Source: an uncultured Geobacteraceae bacterium (lineage in GTDB: Bacteria > Desulfobacterota > Desulfuromonadia > Geobacterales > Pseudopelobacteraceae). From it: a DNA stretch of 42,395 nt. The stretch spans positions 1-42,395 of the forward strand of contig CAIYDX010000223.1 of NCBI GenBank assembly GCA_903925005.1, read 5' to 3'. Shown here piece by piece: positions 24,441 through 32,582 of this stretch. The notes under the pieces are model-generated. The model did not search any database. It saw only the letters and a list, made by a program, of their open reading frames with translations, and was not told the DNA's origin. The translations under genes and the position numbers were made by a program. Position 1 is the first letter of the stretch. Each line of letters starts with the position of its first letter.

Positions 24441-26479
24441 CCGAGAAACACCAGGAGCACGATCAGGGTAACGAACGAATATAGCAGATAGATCTGGATG
24501 CGCCCCTGCTGCAGCTTGCCGACCTGTCGCGCTATCCAGTAGGCTGCATCTGCCTGCGGCGCGTAGAGCCAGTTCCAAATACGGTCCCGCACCCGCAAGC
24601 GGTACTGCAGGCTCCCCGGCATGGCGGGGTGATTGGTGTGCGGCACGATCTCGACCTGTTCGCGCACCGCAAACAGGAACCCCAATACCCGACGGATCGG
24701 CATCGAGAAGGCGGAGGCGGTGTACTGCATGCGAGGCGTCAGTTTGACAAAGCCGCAATCCCAGATCGGCACCCGGCTGACTTGGGTTGCGCGCAGGTGC
24801 AGCAGCAGCCAGGTCAAGGCAACTACCGCCAGAATTCCGACAAAAACGACCGGGCCGGAATATGAGGCGCGTTCGTGAGCTATCGGCGTCAGCCACATCC
24901 AGCCGAATTTACCGGCGGACTCCGCCAACCTGCCGCCGCACAACTCTTCGGGGATCGTGTCCATCCATCCGATGACCCAGGTCGGAAGTATCCCGAGCAG
25001 CAGACAGGTGACCGCCGCCAACAGCATTCCTATCCGCATGGGCCAGCCGACTTCATTGATCCGCTCCGGCTTCTGGTGACCGCGCCACTGCCCCAGAAAG
25101 ACCACGCCGAAAACCTTGACGAAACAGGCCGCCGCGAGCGCCCCGGTCAGTGCCAGCAGCGCGGCTCCGAGCGGAATCAGCAGTTTCAGCAGCGGATGCG
25201 GCAGTGCCGGCGAAAGCAGAAATGCCTGAAAGGTCAGCCACTCCGAAACGAAGCCGTTGAAGGGAGGGAGCGCCGAAATGGAGACACAACCGACCAGAAA
25301 GAGCGGCGCCGTCCAGGGGAGACGATGGATCAGCCCACCCATCTCCTCCATGTTCCGTTCATGGGTCGCGTGCAGCACCGCCCCGGCCCCCATGAAGAGC
25401 AGCCCCTTGAACAGGGCATGGTTGAGGGTGTGGTAGAGCGCGGCAACCAGCGCCAAAGCCGCGAGTGTGGGCAGATAAAAGGAGGCGAAGATCATCGACA
25501 GGCCGAGCCCGATCAGGATGATCCCGATATTCTCGACTGAATGATAGGCCAGAAGGCGCTTCAGATCATGCTGCATCAGGGCGTACAGCACCCCCATTAC
25601 CGCCGAGATCAGCCCCAGCGCCAGCACTACGCCCCCCCACCACCAGGGGAACTCCTTGATAAAGTCGAAAGCGAAGCGGCAGATGCCGTAGATGGAGGTT
25701 TTGAGCATAACCCCGCTCATCAGGGCCGAGATATTGGAGGGGGCTACCGGATGCGCCTCCGGCAGCCAGACATGCAGCGGTATAACGCCGGCCTTGGCGG
25801 CAAAGCCGAAGAAGGCCAGGAAAAAGGCGGCAGTCGCCCAGCCGGAGGAGATATGCGCCGTCCGCATCGCATCAAAGGTGTAACCGTCGAAGCCCCCCTG
25901 CCCGCTCTTCCCCGCCATAACCCCGAAAGCCAAAAGTATCGCCATCGCACCGACATGGGCGATCAGCAGATAGAGAAAGGCGGCCTTCCGGTTTTCCGCG
26001 CGTTCATCCTCGTACATGACCAGAAAGTAGGAGGCGGCCGCCATCAACTCCCACGCCACCAGGAAGAAGTAGGCGTCATCCGCCAGCAGTACCAGCAGCA
26101 TTCCGGCCAGAAATAAATTATAAAAGACGATCATCTGCGTAATCGAACGCTGGCCGCCATACCCTTTGACATATCCGATGGAATAGATGGAGACGAAAAC
26201 GCCCAGCAGTCCGATCACGACCAGAAAGAAACCGGCCAGCGGATCGAGGCGCAGATGGAAGGGGAGACCCGGAATGCCGAGACTCATTATTGCTGAGACT
26301 ACCGAGCCATCTGCAACTGTTATGACCCCGGCCACGACGGCGGCCAATGAAGCCACCGCGCTTAATGAAAAGGAGAACGGGATCTGAACGGCGGGAATCG
26401 GCCACAGCAGTGGGGCTGCAATGGCCAGCGCCAGAAGCAGCAGCACTGAGAGTCCGGCTATGTCGAGGGGTGAGACCAC
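24437..26479 (-). CDS. hyfB: Complex 2 HyfB/NuoL-like antiporter-type subunit, second copy
   Basis: A 680-residue polytopic NuoL-like protein. The channel Glu lies in FLVAWELMAAASYFLVMYED, the channel Lys in GFAAKAGVIPLHVWLPEAHP, and a further Lys in MQHDLKRLLAYHSVENIG. The C-terminal tail has the family motif WDCGFVKLTPRMQYTASAFS. It starts at GTG (26479) with GGAGG six bases upstream. It is clearly more diverged from the other two hyfB-like genes in the window than they are from each other, so it is not a recent duplicate and probably fills its own slot in a longer membrane arm. It lies 22 bases after the first hyfB-like gene. Confidence 0.9.
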   Translation of the reverse strand: MVSPLDIAGLSVLLLLALAIAAPLLWPIPAVQIPFSFSLSAVASLAAVVAGVITVADGSVVSAIMSLGIPGLPFHLRLDPLAGFFLVVIGLLGVFVSIYSIGYVKGYGGQRSITQMIVFYNLFLAGMLLVLLADDAYFFLVAWELMAAASYFLVMYEDERAENRKAAFLYLLIAHVGAMAILLAFGVMAGKSGQGGFDGYTFDAMRTAHISSGWATAAFFLAFFGFAAKAGVIPLHVWLPEAHPVAPSNISALMSGVMLKTSIYGICRFAFDFIKEFPWWWGGVVLALGLISAVMGVLYALMQHDLKRLLAYHSVENIGIILIGLGLSMIFASFYLPTLAALALVAALYHTLNHALFKGLLFMGAGAVLHATHERNMEEMGGLIHRLPWTAPLFLVGCVSISALPPFNGFVSEWLTFQAFLLSPALPHPLLKLLIPLGAALLALTGALAAACFVKVFGVVFLGQWRGHQKPERINEVGWPMRIGMLLAAVTCLLLGILPTWVIGWMDTIPEELCGGRLAESAGKFGWMWLTPIAHERASYSGPVVFVGILAVVALTWLLLHLRATQVSRVPIWDCGFVKLTPRMQYTASAFSMPIRRVLGFLFAVREQVEIVPHTNHPAMPGSLQYRLRVRDRIWNWLYAPQADAAYWIARQVGKLQQGRIQIYLLYSFVTLIVLLVFLG

Positions 26480-26501
26480 GCAGAGCCTCCGTTGCCGACA
26501 G

Positions 26502-28511
26502 TTAAAGGTAGTCGCTCAATAACAATACAATCAAGGTGATCAGGGTATAGAGGACATACTGCTGCAAAATGCCGCTCTGCAGTCTGCGTACCCCGGAAGA
26601 GCGTTGATACAGACGTACCAACGCCGGAATATAAACGAGTTCCAGCACAGCCTCCGGTACATGACTGGAAAAGCGGGTTTTCCCGGGAAAAAGTCCCGCG
26701 ATTCCGTCCGGCCGGTGGCTCTGCGGCTTTAGAACAAAGGCAAACAGAGAGGTCAACATTTCGGCGAATGATGAGGCGCTGTACTGCATCCGGGGCGCCG
26801 GGCGCTGATAACCGCACCCCCAGGTAACGGTTTCGCTGCAGGGAGCCCGCGCCAATCGTCGCCGATACCAGAGAGCAGAAGCTGATATCAGGGCAAGGAG
26901 ACCTATCCCGAAAACGGTTATCATCGTCAACGGCGCCAACTTCTGCAGCAGGAGTCCCCCTGTCCCGACCGACAGCGGAAGAACCTTCAAACTGGCCCGC
27001 TGCAGCGAACCGGCCACCAGACCGGGAGCCAGACCGATGGCGATGCAGAGCCCGCCCAGAAGCAGCATCGGCAGCAGCATCTGCCAACCGGCTTCATGCT
27101 TGGCCGCATGCGCCTCCGTTCGCGGAGTTCCCAGAAATACTATTCCGTACACCTTGACGAAACAGGCCACCGCCAGTCCGCCGACCAGAGCCAGTGCCGG
27201 AGCCGCCAGGGCAACGGCCGCCGCCACCCCCTCCTCACCTTGAATCCCCTGAAAAAACCCAAGGTAAATCAGCAGCTCGCTGACAAAACCATTAAGCGGC
27301 GGCAGCCCGCAAATTGCCACCGAACCGATCCCGAACAGCAGCGCCGTATAGGGGAGACGCCGCGCCACCCCTCCCATAAAATCTATTTCACGACTGCCGG
27401 TAGCATGGATAACCGAACCGGCTCCGAGAAAGAGCAGCGCCTTGAAGGTCGCGTGGTTGAGGACATGCAGCAGCGCCCCGCTCATGCCGAGCAGCATCAT
27501 TGCGACGGAGCCGGTCTTCTGCCCGATCAGCGCCACACCAAGCCCCATGAAGATAATGCCGATATTTTCAATGCTGTGATATGCCAGCAGCCGCTTCAGA
27601 TCGTGCTGCCCGATTGCGAAGGCCACGCCGACCACGCCGGAAACGACTCCCAGGAACAATACGCTGCAGCCCCACCAGAGCGGTACACCATGAAAGAACG
27701 AGAGTATCCGTATCAGCCCGTACACGCCAACCTTGAGGATTACACCCGACATGGCCGCCGAGACATGACTCGGGGCATTGGCGTGGGCCGAAGGGAGCCA
27801 GATATGGAGCGGCATGATGCCGGCCTTCAAGCCGAAGGCAAACAGTGCGGTCAGAAAAATAGCCGTGGAGAGCCAGGAAGAAGCGGCAAGAGAAGCGGGC
27901 GCGGGAAAAAGCCAGGAGCCGTTTAATAAGTTCAAGAGCGGAAAGAGCGCGAACAGGCCGAGCGTTCCGGTGTGGGTGGTAATCATGTACAGGGTGCCGG
28001 CTTCGTTGACCTCCGGCTTTTCGTCTTCGGTCGAGACCAGAAAATAAGCGGCCAGCGCCATGATTTCCCAGGCAAACAGGAAACTGATGCCGTCACGAGC
28101 CAGCACAACGCCGCTCATGCTGGCGGTCATAATACCAAAAAAGAAGGTCATTTTACGAACGTTGGCGGGGTGGTGATCGGCATGCCAATAGGATCGCGCG
28201 TAAAGTGCGGCACAGCCGGGAACAAGAAAGATGGGAAGCAGGAACCAGGCAGACAGGGGATCAAGACCAAGCTGAGCCTGGCCGAAGGGGAGCGACCAGG
28301 ATAGTTCAAACAGGGAGGAACGTCCGGAAAAAAGAGTTAGAATCGATCCGGCCAGACCGGTGCATGCAGCAACAAGCATCAAGACAATTGACAGGATCTG
28401 GGCTTTTGATGCGGCCAACAGCCGGGGTAACAAAATCGGGACACCGGAAATGGCTGCCAGCAGCGTGGCACAAAAAATCAGGGTACTCGGGGCGAACAAC
28501 TCCTGCGCCAT
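26502..28511 (-). CDS. hyfB: Complex 2 HyfB/NuoL-like antiporter-type subunit, first copy
   Basis: A 669-residue polytopic protein. The ion-path residues are present in FLFAWEIMALAAYFLVSTED, FGLKAGIMPLHIWLPSAHANAP and GQHDLKRLLAYHSIENIGI, and the tail TWGCGYQRPAPRMQYSASSF is typical of HyfB. Sequence and length closely match complex 1 HyfB (12958-14955). AGGAGG lies ten bases before the ATG, and only seven bases separate it from the regulator upstream. With the gene downstream and hyfF, complex 2 has three antiporter-type subunits, as Hyf of E. coli has with HyfB, HyfD and HyfF. Confidence 0.91.
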   Translation of the reverse strand: MAQELFAPSTLIFCATLLAAISGVPILLPRLLAASKAQILSIVLMLVAACTGLAGSILTLFSGRSSLFELSWSLPFGQAQLGLDPLSAWFLLPIFLVPGCAALYARSYWHADHHPANVRKMTFFFGIMTASMSGVVLARDGISFLFAWEIMALAAYFLVSTEDEKPEVNEAGTLYMITTHTGTLGLFALFPLLNLLNGSWLFPAPASLAASSWLSTAIFLTALFAFGLKAGIMPLHIWLPSAHANAPSHVSAAMSGVILKVGVYGLIRILSFFHGVPLWWGCSVLFLGVVSGVVGVAFAIGQHDLKRLLAYHSIENIGIIFMGLGVALIGQKTGSVAMMLLGMSGALLHVLNHATFKALLFLGAGSVIHATGSREIDFMGGVARRLPYTALLFGIGSVAICGLPPLNGFVSELLIYLGFFQGIQGEEGVAAAVALAAPALALVGGLAVACFVKVYGIVFLGTPRTEAHAAKHEAGWQMLLPMLLLGGLCIAIGLAPGLVAGSLQRASLKVLPLSVGTGGLLLQKLAPLTMITVFGIGLLALISASALWYRRRLARAPCSETVTWGCGYQRPAPRMQYSASSFAEMLTSLFAFVLKPQSHRPDGIAGLFPGKTRFSSHVPEAVLELVYIPALVRLYQRSSGVRRLQSGILQQYVLYTLITLIVLLLSDYL

Positions 28512-28518
28512 AGTGCGG

Positions 28519-29196
28519 TTACCTCCTGATTACTGTTTCCTCCAGCGAGCGAATCGTAGTCATGATCTCGGCTTCACTGCCGGGACGATGAAGCAATTCC
28601 TGAAAAGGTTGATCATGCAGCAAAAATGCAAGTTTTGCCAACAGGTGCAGATGCGCCTTGACATTGGGAGTTACCAGCGTAAAGAGAATCGTGACCGGTT
28701 GGCCGTCAACCGCATCGAAATCGATAGGATTTTTGAGGAAACAGAGGCTGATGGCCGATTCGTTCGCCTGCCCCAGGATCGGATTGCGTACGTGTGGAAT
28801 GGCGATACCGTTCCCTAAAGCGGTGGAACCAAGCGCTTCGCGCGCCAGAAGAGTATGCAGCAAAAATTCCGGATCGAGGCCGGGTGGCAGGGCAAGTCTG
28901 GAAACAACCTCTCGCAGAGCCGATTCCGGAGTATCGCCCGGCAGGCCGTAAAAGATGCCCCCCTTCTGAAGGGCCTCGGAAACCGACGACAGACGGCTCG
29001 CTTCGTTGCCGGCAACAAAAATATCAGGCGGGATCGTAATGCCCTTATTATTTGCCCATTCAAGCAGATCAACCCGATTTATACGATAGCGGTCATCATG
29101 CTTGTGCGCCGGAAGTCCCTCATGCTTAATCCAGTGCAGCACGGTTTTTTCATCAACGCCGGCAGCAGCGGCAAGATCGGCAACCTTTAAAAACAT
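28519..29196 (-). CDS. HTH domain fused to a PTS EIIA (fructose/nitrogen type) domain
   Basis: A 225-residue two-domain protein. Residues 1-55 form an excisionase/MerR-like helix-turn-helix (FLKVADLAAAAGVDEKTVLH with YRINRVDLLEWA). Residues 75-220 are an EIIA type 2 domain of the PtsN family, with the phosphorylated His135 in GNGIAIPHVRNP and the conserved LFTLVTP and HLLAKLAFLL. It has no sugar-transport partner nearby. It probably reads the phosphorylation state of an EI/HPr-type relay and binds DNA. As the first gene of the second hyf operon, 7 bases from hyfB, it is a likely regulator of that operon and of itself. GGAGAG precedes the ATG. Confidence 0.85.
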   Translation of the reverse strand: MFLKVADLAAAAGVDEKTVLHWIKHEGLPAHKHDDRYRINRVDLLEWANNKGITIPPDIFVAGNEASRLSSVSEALQKGGIFYGLPGDTPESALREVVSRLALPPGLDPEFLLHTLLAREALGSTALGNGIAIPHVRNPILGQANESAISLCFLKNPIDFDAVDGQPVTILFTLVTPNVKAHLHLLAKLAFLLHDQPFQELLHRPGSEAEIMTTIRSLEETVIRR

Positions 29197-29232
29197 CGCG
29201 TTACTCTCCGGGTTCCATCGTTTTTCATGTTA

Positions 29233-29253
29233 TCAGCCAGTAATTATGGCTGA
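29233..29253. promoter_or_regulatory. Candidate operator palindrome downstream of the second hyf promoter
   Basis: TCAGCCA (29233-29239) and TGGCTGA (29247-29253) form a perfect 7-bp inverted repeat with a 7-base centre. It lies just downstream of the expected transcription start and 37 bases before the regulator gene. A dimeric HTH protein such as the adjacent HTH-EIIA regulator could bind it and block transcription. Confidence 0.45.
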
Positions 29254-29263
29254 CTCACAAAAA

Positions 29264-29292
29264 ACAATATGTTATTACCAATAAAACGTCAA
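29264..29292 (-). promoter_or_regulatory. Sigma70-type promoter of the second hyf operon
   Basis: On the minus strand TTGACG (29287-29292), 17 bases and TATTGT (29264-29269) give a good promoter for the HTH-EIIA gene and the hyf genes that follow, with a leader of about 60 bases. Confidence 0.55.
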
Positions 29293-29341
29293 TTGCATTT
29301 TATGGCGGTCATCTGCTCAAAAAGAGCAACAAGGCGGCACT

Positions 29342-30235
29342 ATGGATCACGAACTGAAAGCACAACTCAAACAGGTACTCACATCGCTGCAGCTGCTGCT
29401 GCCGAAACCGGTGGCGGCAATCGATTGGGCGCTCTGCCATGCCGCCAACTGGCGGCGACACTCCTTCAGCGGCTACCTGGAGCCGGTAGACAGCATCGAA
29501 CAGATAACGCTTGACGACCTGCTCGGCATCGACGAGCAGAAACGGATAATTGAAGAGAACACCCGCCAGTTTCTGGCCGGTTATCCCGCCAACAATACCC
29601 TTTTGTGGGGGACGCGCGGCACCGGTAAATCCTCGCTGATCCGGGCCGTACTCAACCACTATGCCGCCGAGGGGTTGCGAATAGTCCAGGTTGACAAGAA
29701 CGACCTGATCCATCTGCCGGACATTGTCGACGACATCAAGCGGCTGCCGTACCGCTTCATCATCTTCTCCGATGACGTTTCTTTCGAAGTAGGGGAGTCA
29801 AGCTACAAAATGCTCAAAAGCGCCCTCGATGGGGCTGTCTATGCGCCTCCCGACAACGTCATTATCTATGTCACCTCAAACCGCCGCCACCTGCTGCCCG
29901 AATTCGAAACCGACAACCGCGGCGCCATGCTGATAAACAATGAGATGCACCATGGCGAGGCGATTGAGGAGAAAATTTCCCTCTCCGGCCGTTTCGGACT
30001 CTGGGTCGGCTTCCACCCGTTCAATCAGGATCAGTACGTCAGCGTCACCCGGCAATGGGTCGAAAAACTTTTTACCAAGCAGGGATCGCCGCTCGGCTGG
30101 GATGATGAAGCGCGGGCAGCGGCAGTCCAGTGGGGCTATGACAAGGGGGACAACAGCGGCCGGATCGCCTATCAGTTCGCCTGCCGCTGGGTCGGCATGC
30201 AGATGTTGAAGCAGAAGCAGACGGCCACCCCATGA
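29342..30235 (+). CDS. DUF815 family P-loop ATPase
   Basis: A 297-residue cytoplasmic AAA-type ATPase of the DUF815 family. Walker A is GTRGTGKSS at residues 90-98; the Walker B-like FIIFSDDVSFE is near residue 140, and a sensor-like IIYVTSNRRHLLP follows. An N-terminal region of about 60 residues precedes the ATPase core, which is the usual layout. Members are widespread in proteobacteria and their cellular role is not known. Its ATG lies in the divergent region opposite the HTH-EIIA gene. The next gene, a Nudix hydrolase, overlaps its stop by four bases, so the two are translationally coupled. Confidence 0.88.
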   Translation: MDHELKAQLKQVLTSLQLLLPKPVAAIDWALCHAANWRRHSFSGYLEPVDSIEQITLDDLLGIDEQKRIIEENTRQFLAGYPANNTLLWGTRGTGKSSLIRAVLNHYAAEGLRIVQVDKNDLIHLPDIVDDIKRLPYRFIIFSDDVSFEVGESSYKMLKSALDGAVYAPPDNVIIYVTSNRRHLLPEFETDNRGAMLINNEMHHGEAIEEKISLSGRFGLWVGFHPFNQDQYVSVTRQWVEKLFTKQGSPLGWDDEARAAAVQWGYDKGDNSGRIAYQFACRWVGMQMLKQKQTATP

Positions 30236-30648
30236 GGCGGCATCTCCACGTAGCCTGCGGCATCATCGAACAAGAGGGGCTGGTGCTGGCGGCCCAGCGT
30301 AGCGCATCCATGACCCTGCCGCTAAAATGGGAATTTCCCGGGGGGAAAATCGAAGCGGGCGAATCGCCGGAGGAGTGCCTGACCCGCGAACTGAGGGAGG
30401 AGCTTGGCATCACGGTATCCATCGGCGTCGCGCTCTCTCCTGCGACCCATGGCTATCCCGACTTTACCGTCACTCTATACCCGTTCACCTGCCGGGTGGC
30501 AGGCGGCCTCATCACCTCGCATGAGCATCACGCCCTGCAGTGGATCGAACCGGAGCGGATGCCGGAGCTGGATTGGGCCGCCGCCGATCTGCCGGTTATC
30601 GGCGAATATATGGCAGCGACAGTTCCAACAGCGTGCAACACTCAATGA
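30232..30648 (+). CDS. mutT: MutT-like Nudix hydrolase (8-oxo-dGTP diphosphatase type)
   Basis: A 138-residue single Nudix domain. The Nudix box is an exact match to GX5EX7REUXEEXGU at residues 38-60 (G38, E44, R52, E53, E56, E57, G59). The preceding LPLKWEFPGGKIE is typical of MutT, which removes 8-oxo-dGTP from the nucleotide pool. Start ATG overlaps the ATPase stop (ATGA), and the stop overlaps the start of the transporter gene in the same way, so all three genes form one tight operon. Confidence 0.88.
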   Translation: MRRHLHVACGIIEQEGLVLAAQRSASMTLPLKWEFPGGKIEAGESPEECLTRELREELGITVSIGVALSPATHGYPDFTVTLYPFTCRVAGGLITSHEHHALQWIEPERMPELDWAAADLPVIGEYMAATVPTACNTQ

Positions 30649-31556
30649 CGACTCAGGCATCACCAGCCATGAACAAGGTATATTTTTTTCTGGTTCTGAC
30701 TACCTTCTTCTGGGGAGGCAGCTTTCTTTTCACCAAAATCGGTGTTGCCACGATTCCGCCGCAGCTGTTTGTCCTGACCAGGTTTATTCTGGCCACCCTG
30801 ATCATGCTGATGGTCTGCTCCAGGCGCTTGAAAAAGCTGGATTCCGCCACGCTGTTCCGCGGCATGGCGGTAGGGGTTGCCCTCGGATTGACCAACCTGA
30901 GCTTCGTCTTCGGCATCCAGGGAACCAGCATCTCGCGGGCCGGCGTCCTCAACAACCTCTTCGTGCTGTTCATCCCGGTGATCACCAAGATCATCTGGCG
31001 CGACCGGATCGGACGGGTCAACATGGCCGGCATCGCCCTGGCGGTGGCCGGGATCTGGCTGCTGGCGACCGGAGGGGGTGGCGGATTCAATCGGGGCGAT
31101 ATCATCTCGACATTCTGCGCCTTCATGATCGCCTGCCACATCATCTCGGTTTCCAAGGTTTTGAAAGACGATGACGTTTTTCTGATCACGCTCGTCCAGT
31201 TCGCCACCGTTGCATTGATCGCCGGGACCGCCGTGCTGCTGCTCCCCCTACCCGCGTTCACCTTCACCAAGTCCGCCGTTATGTCGGTTGTCTACTGTGC
31301 CGTACTCCCGACCGTACTCTGCTTCACCCTTCAGAATATCTATCAGCGCTACGTCACCCCCACCCGGGCCGGTCTGATCTACACCCTCGACCCGGTCTGG
31401 AGCCTGATCGCCGGTTTTTTCGTGTTGGGGGAACGGCTGAACAGCCGGGAATGGCTCGGCTGCGGCATCATCTTCCTGGCCGCCCTCCTGCCGCTGTTGT
31501 ACCGTCTGAGTGCCGAGAGCCGGCTGATCAATTCTTATATCAACCGGAATAACTAA
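30645..31556 (+). CDS. EamA/DMT-family transporter
   Basis: About 303 residues with ten hydrophobic helices in two repeated EamA halves. The first half begins with FFLVLTTFFWGGSFLFTKIG, and the second contains PTVLCFTLQNIYQRYVTPTRAG and FFVLGERLNSREWLGCGIIF (cited by family). The short GERLN motif near the C-terminus is typical. DMT carriers export amino acids, nucleotides or other metabolites; the substrate cannot be inferred. I start it at the ATG at 30645, which overlaps the mutT stop by four bases; a start at 30669 is the alternative. The longer open frame upstream overlaps mutT and is not coding. Confidence 0.87.
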   Translation: MTTQASPAMNKVYFFLVLTTFFWGGSFLFTKIGVATIPPQLFVLTRFILATLIMLMVCSRRLKKLDSATLFRGMAVGVALGLTNLSFVFGIQGTSISRAGVLNNLFVLFIPVITKIIWRDRIGRVNMAGIALAVAGIWLLATGGGGGFNRGDIISTFCAFMIACHIISVSKVLKDDDVFLITLVQFATVALIAGTAVLLLPLPAFTFTKSAVMSVVYCAVLPTVLCFTLQNIYQRYVTPTRAGLIYTLDPVWSLIAGFFVLGERLNSREWLGCGIIFLAALLPLLYRLSAESRLINSYINRNN

Positions 31557-31614
31557 CCGTTATTCACCGCAGAGTTCGCGGAGGGTAGCCGGACTCGGAA
31601 CAGATTGTATCAGC

Positions 31615-31643
31615 TTGATTATTTGATGATTTCTGTACATAAT
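31615..31643 (+). promoter_or_regulatory. Sigma70-type promoter of the phd/parE-like pair
   Basis: TTGATT (31615-31620), exactly 17 bases and CATAAT (31638-31643) lie 42 bases before the antitoxin ATG. Each box differs from the consensus at one or two positions. Confidence 0.55.
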
Positions 31644-31684
31644 GGACCTCTGTTCAAGACTTGAAACATTACATGGGGGCTGAT

Positions 31685-31948
31685 ATGCCGCATATTCATC
31701 CTGTTGCTGAGTTAAAAAACAATCTGGAACACCTTGCCAAAATCTGTCATTCAGAAAACGAGCCGGTGTATTTGACCAGAAAAGGGCATGGTGAATTGGT
31801 TCTTATGAGCCTTGCCGGTTACCAACAGATACAGGCCAAGCTGGAGCTTTATCAAAAACTTGATGAAGCCGAAGCGGAAAGCAAAACCAGCAAGAAACGA
31901 TTATCTCATGAGGATGTCATGCAAAACCTGCGGGCACGGCTGGCATGA
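31685..31948 (+). CDS. Phd/YefM-type antitoxin
   Basis: About 87 residues. The N-terminal HPVAELKNNLEHLAKICH and EPVYLTRKGHGELVLMSLAGYQQI form the Phd/YefM fold, which binds DNA as a dimer. The charged C-terminal half (LYQKLDEAEAESKTSKKRL, then a helix) would neutralise the toxin. The ATG at 31685 has GGGGG a few bases upstream; an in-frame ATG at 31661 is possible. The toxin gene overlaps its stop by four bases. Confidence 0.85.
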   Translation: MPHIHPVAELKNNLEHLAKICHSENEPVYLTRKGHGELVLMSLAGYQQIQAKLELYQKLDEAEAESKTSKKRLSHEDVMQNLRARLA

Positions 31949-32253
31949 ACGCCAAGAAATGGCGTATCCAGTATCTTTCGGTCGCCAGCCGGGACTTGAT
32001 TGAGATAATGGATTACATCAAGGCAGATAATCCGGTTGCCGCATCAGAATTACTCGACAAGTTAGATGCCTCGGTTTCGCGTCTCGAAAATATGCCATAC
32101 AGCGGGAAAACACCTGATGATGCCCGCTTGAAAGCGTTGGGTTATCGCATTCTGGTTGTTGGCAACTACCTCATTTTCTATGTCGTTACCGGTACTAAAA
32201 TTGAGATTCGCCGGGTGCTGCACGGAAAAAGAAATTACGGTTTTCTGTTATAA
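31945..32253 (+). CDS. RelE/ParE-family toxin
   Basis: A 102-residue ParE-like protein. WRIQYLSVASRDLIEIMDYI with DNPVAASELLDKLDASVSRL is the helical hairpin of the family, and LGYRILVVGNYLIFYVV with IEIRRVLHGKRNYGFLL gives the beta-sheet and C-terminal residues (cited in pieces by family). ParE members act on DNA gyrase, RelE members on ribosome-bound mRNA; the layout here fits ParE better. It overlaps the antitoxin stop by four bases (ATGA). Confidence 0.86.
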   Translation: MNAKKWRIQYLSVASRDLIEIMDYIKADNPVAASELLDKLDASVSRLENMPYSGKTPDDARLKALGYRILVVGNYLIFYVVTGTKIEIRRVLHGKRNYGFLL

Positions 32254-32582
32254 AACGTGTATGGGCAAAACAGATTAGACTTGTTTTGCCCATACCAAAC
32301 TAAAGTCACGCAAAAAAGCCCGCAAGGGGGGATATCCCCAGCGGGCTTAAGCAAGCGAAAAAGTTTTGTAGGGTGGGCAGGATTTATCTGCCCACCGATC
32401 ATCGCCCCGCGTGGGCTATTGGCTGACATTCATAATCCCCCCTCCCTTGACGGTTGTAGGGGTAGGGGGTGGGTGACGTTGCAACATGCTGATTTCATGG
32501 CAACCTCCCCCCCCACCCTACCCCTCCCCCGCAAGGGGGGAGGGGACTTTATAAACAACTGCGAAAGTTGAGACTCTGACCC
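32254..32582. repeat. 329-bp repeat-rich spacer with four palindromes and no gene
   Basis: Four structures stand in a row. First, GTATGGGCAAAACA (32259-32272) pairs with TGTTTTGCCCATAC (32282-32295), a perfect 14-bp stem. Second, AAGCCCGC (32316-32323) pairs with GCGGGCTT (32341-32348); on the minus strand this hairpin is followed by six T and looks like a terminator. Third, GGTGGGCAG (32372-32380) pairs with CTGCCCACC (32388-32396). Fourth, a MITE-like unit at about 32435-32548 has imperfect terminal arms (TAGGGGTAGGGGGTGGG at 32457-32473 against CCCACCCTACCCCT near 32512-32525). I see no ORF in it. Confidence 0.65.

Noticed and set aside
24441-24896. N-terminal extension of hyfC by 152 codons
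   Set aside because: It overlaps the conserved C-terminus of HyfB in another frame; the ATGA overlap at 24437-24440 gives the real start.
7658-29196. Calling the two hyf gene sets functional [NiFe]-hydrogenases (formate hydrogenlyase or Ech type)
   Set aside because: Both large subunits lack all four nickel-binding Cys at the L1 and L2 sites and have no C-terminal tail for maturation.
31566-31590. Second copy of the 7508-7635 element (CACCGCAGAG...CGCGGAG)
   Set aside because: Only a short, weak resemblance to one arm and no matching second arm.
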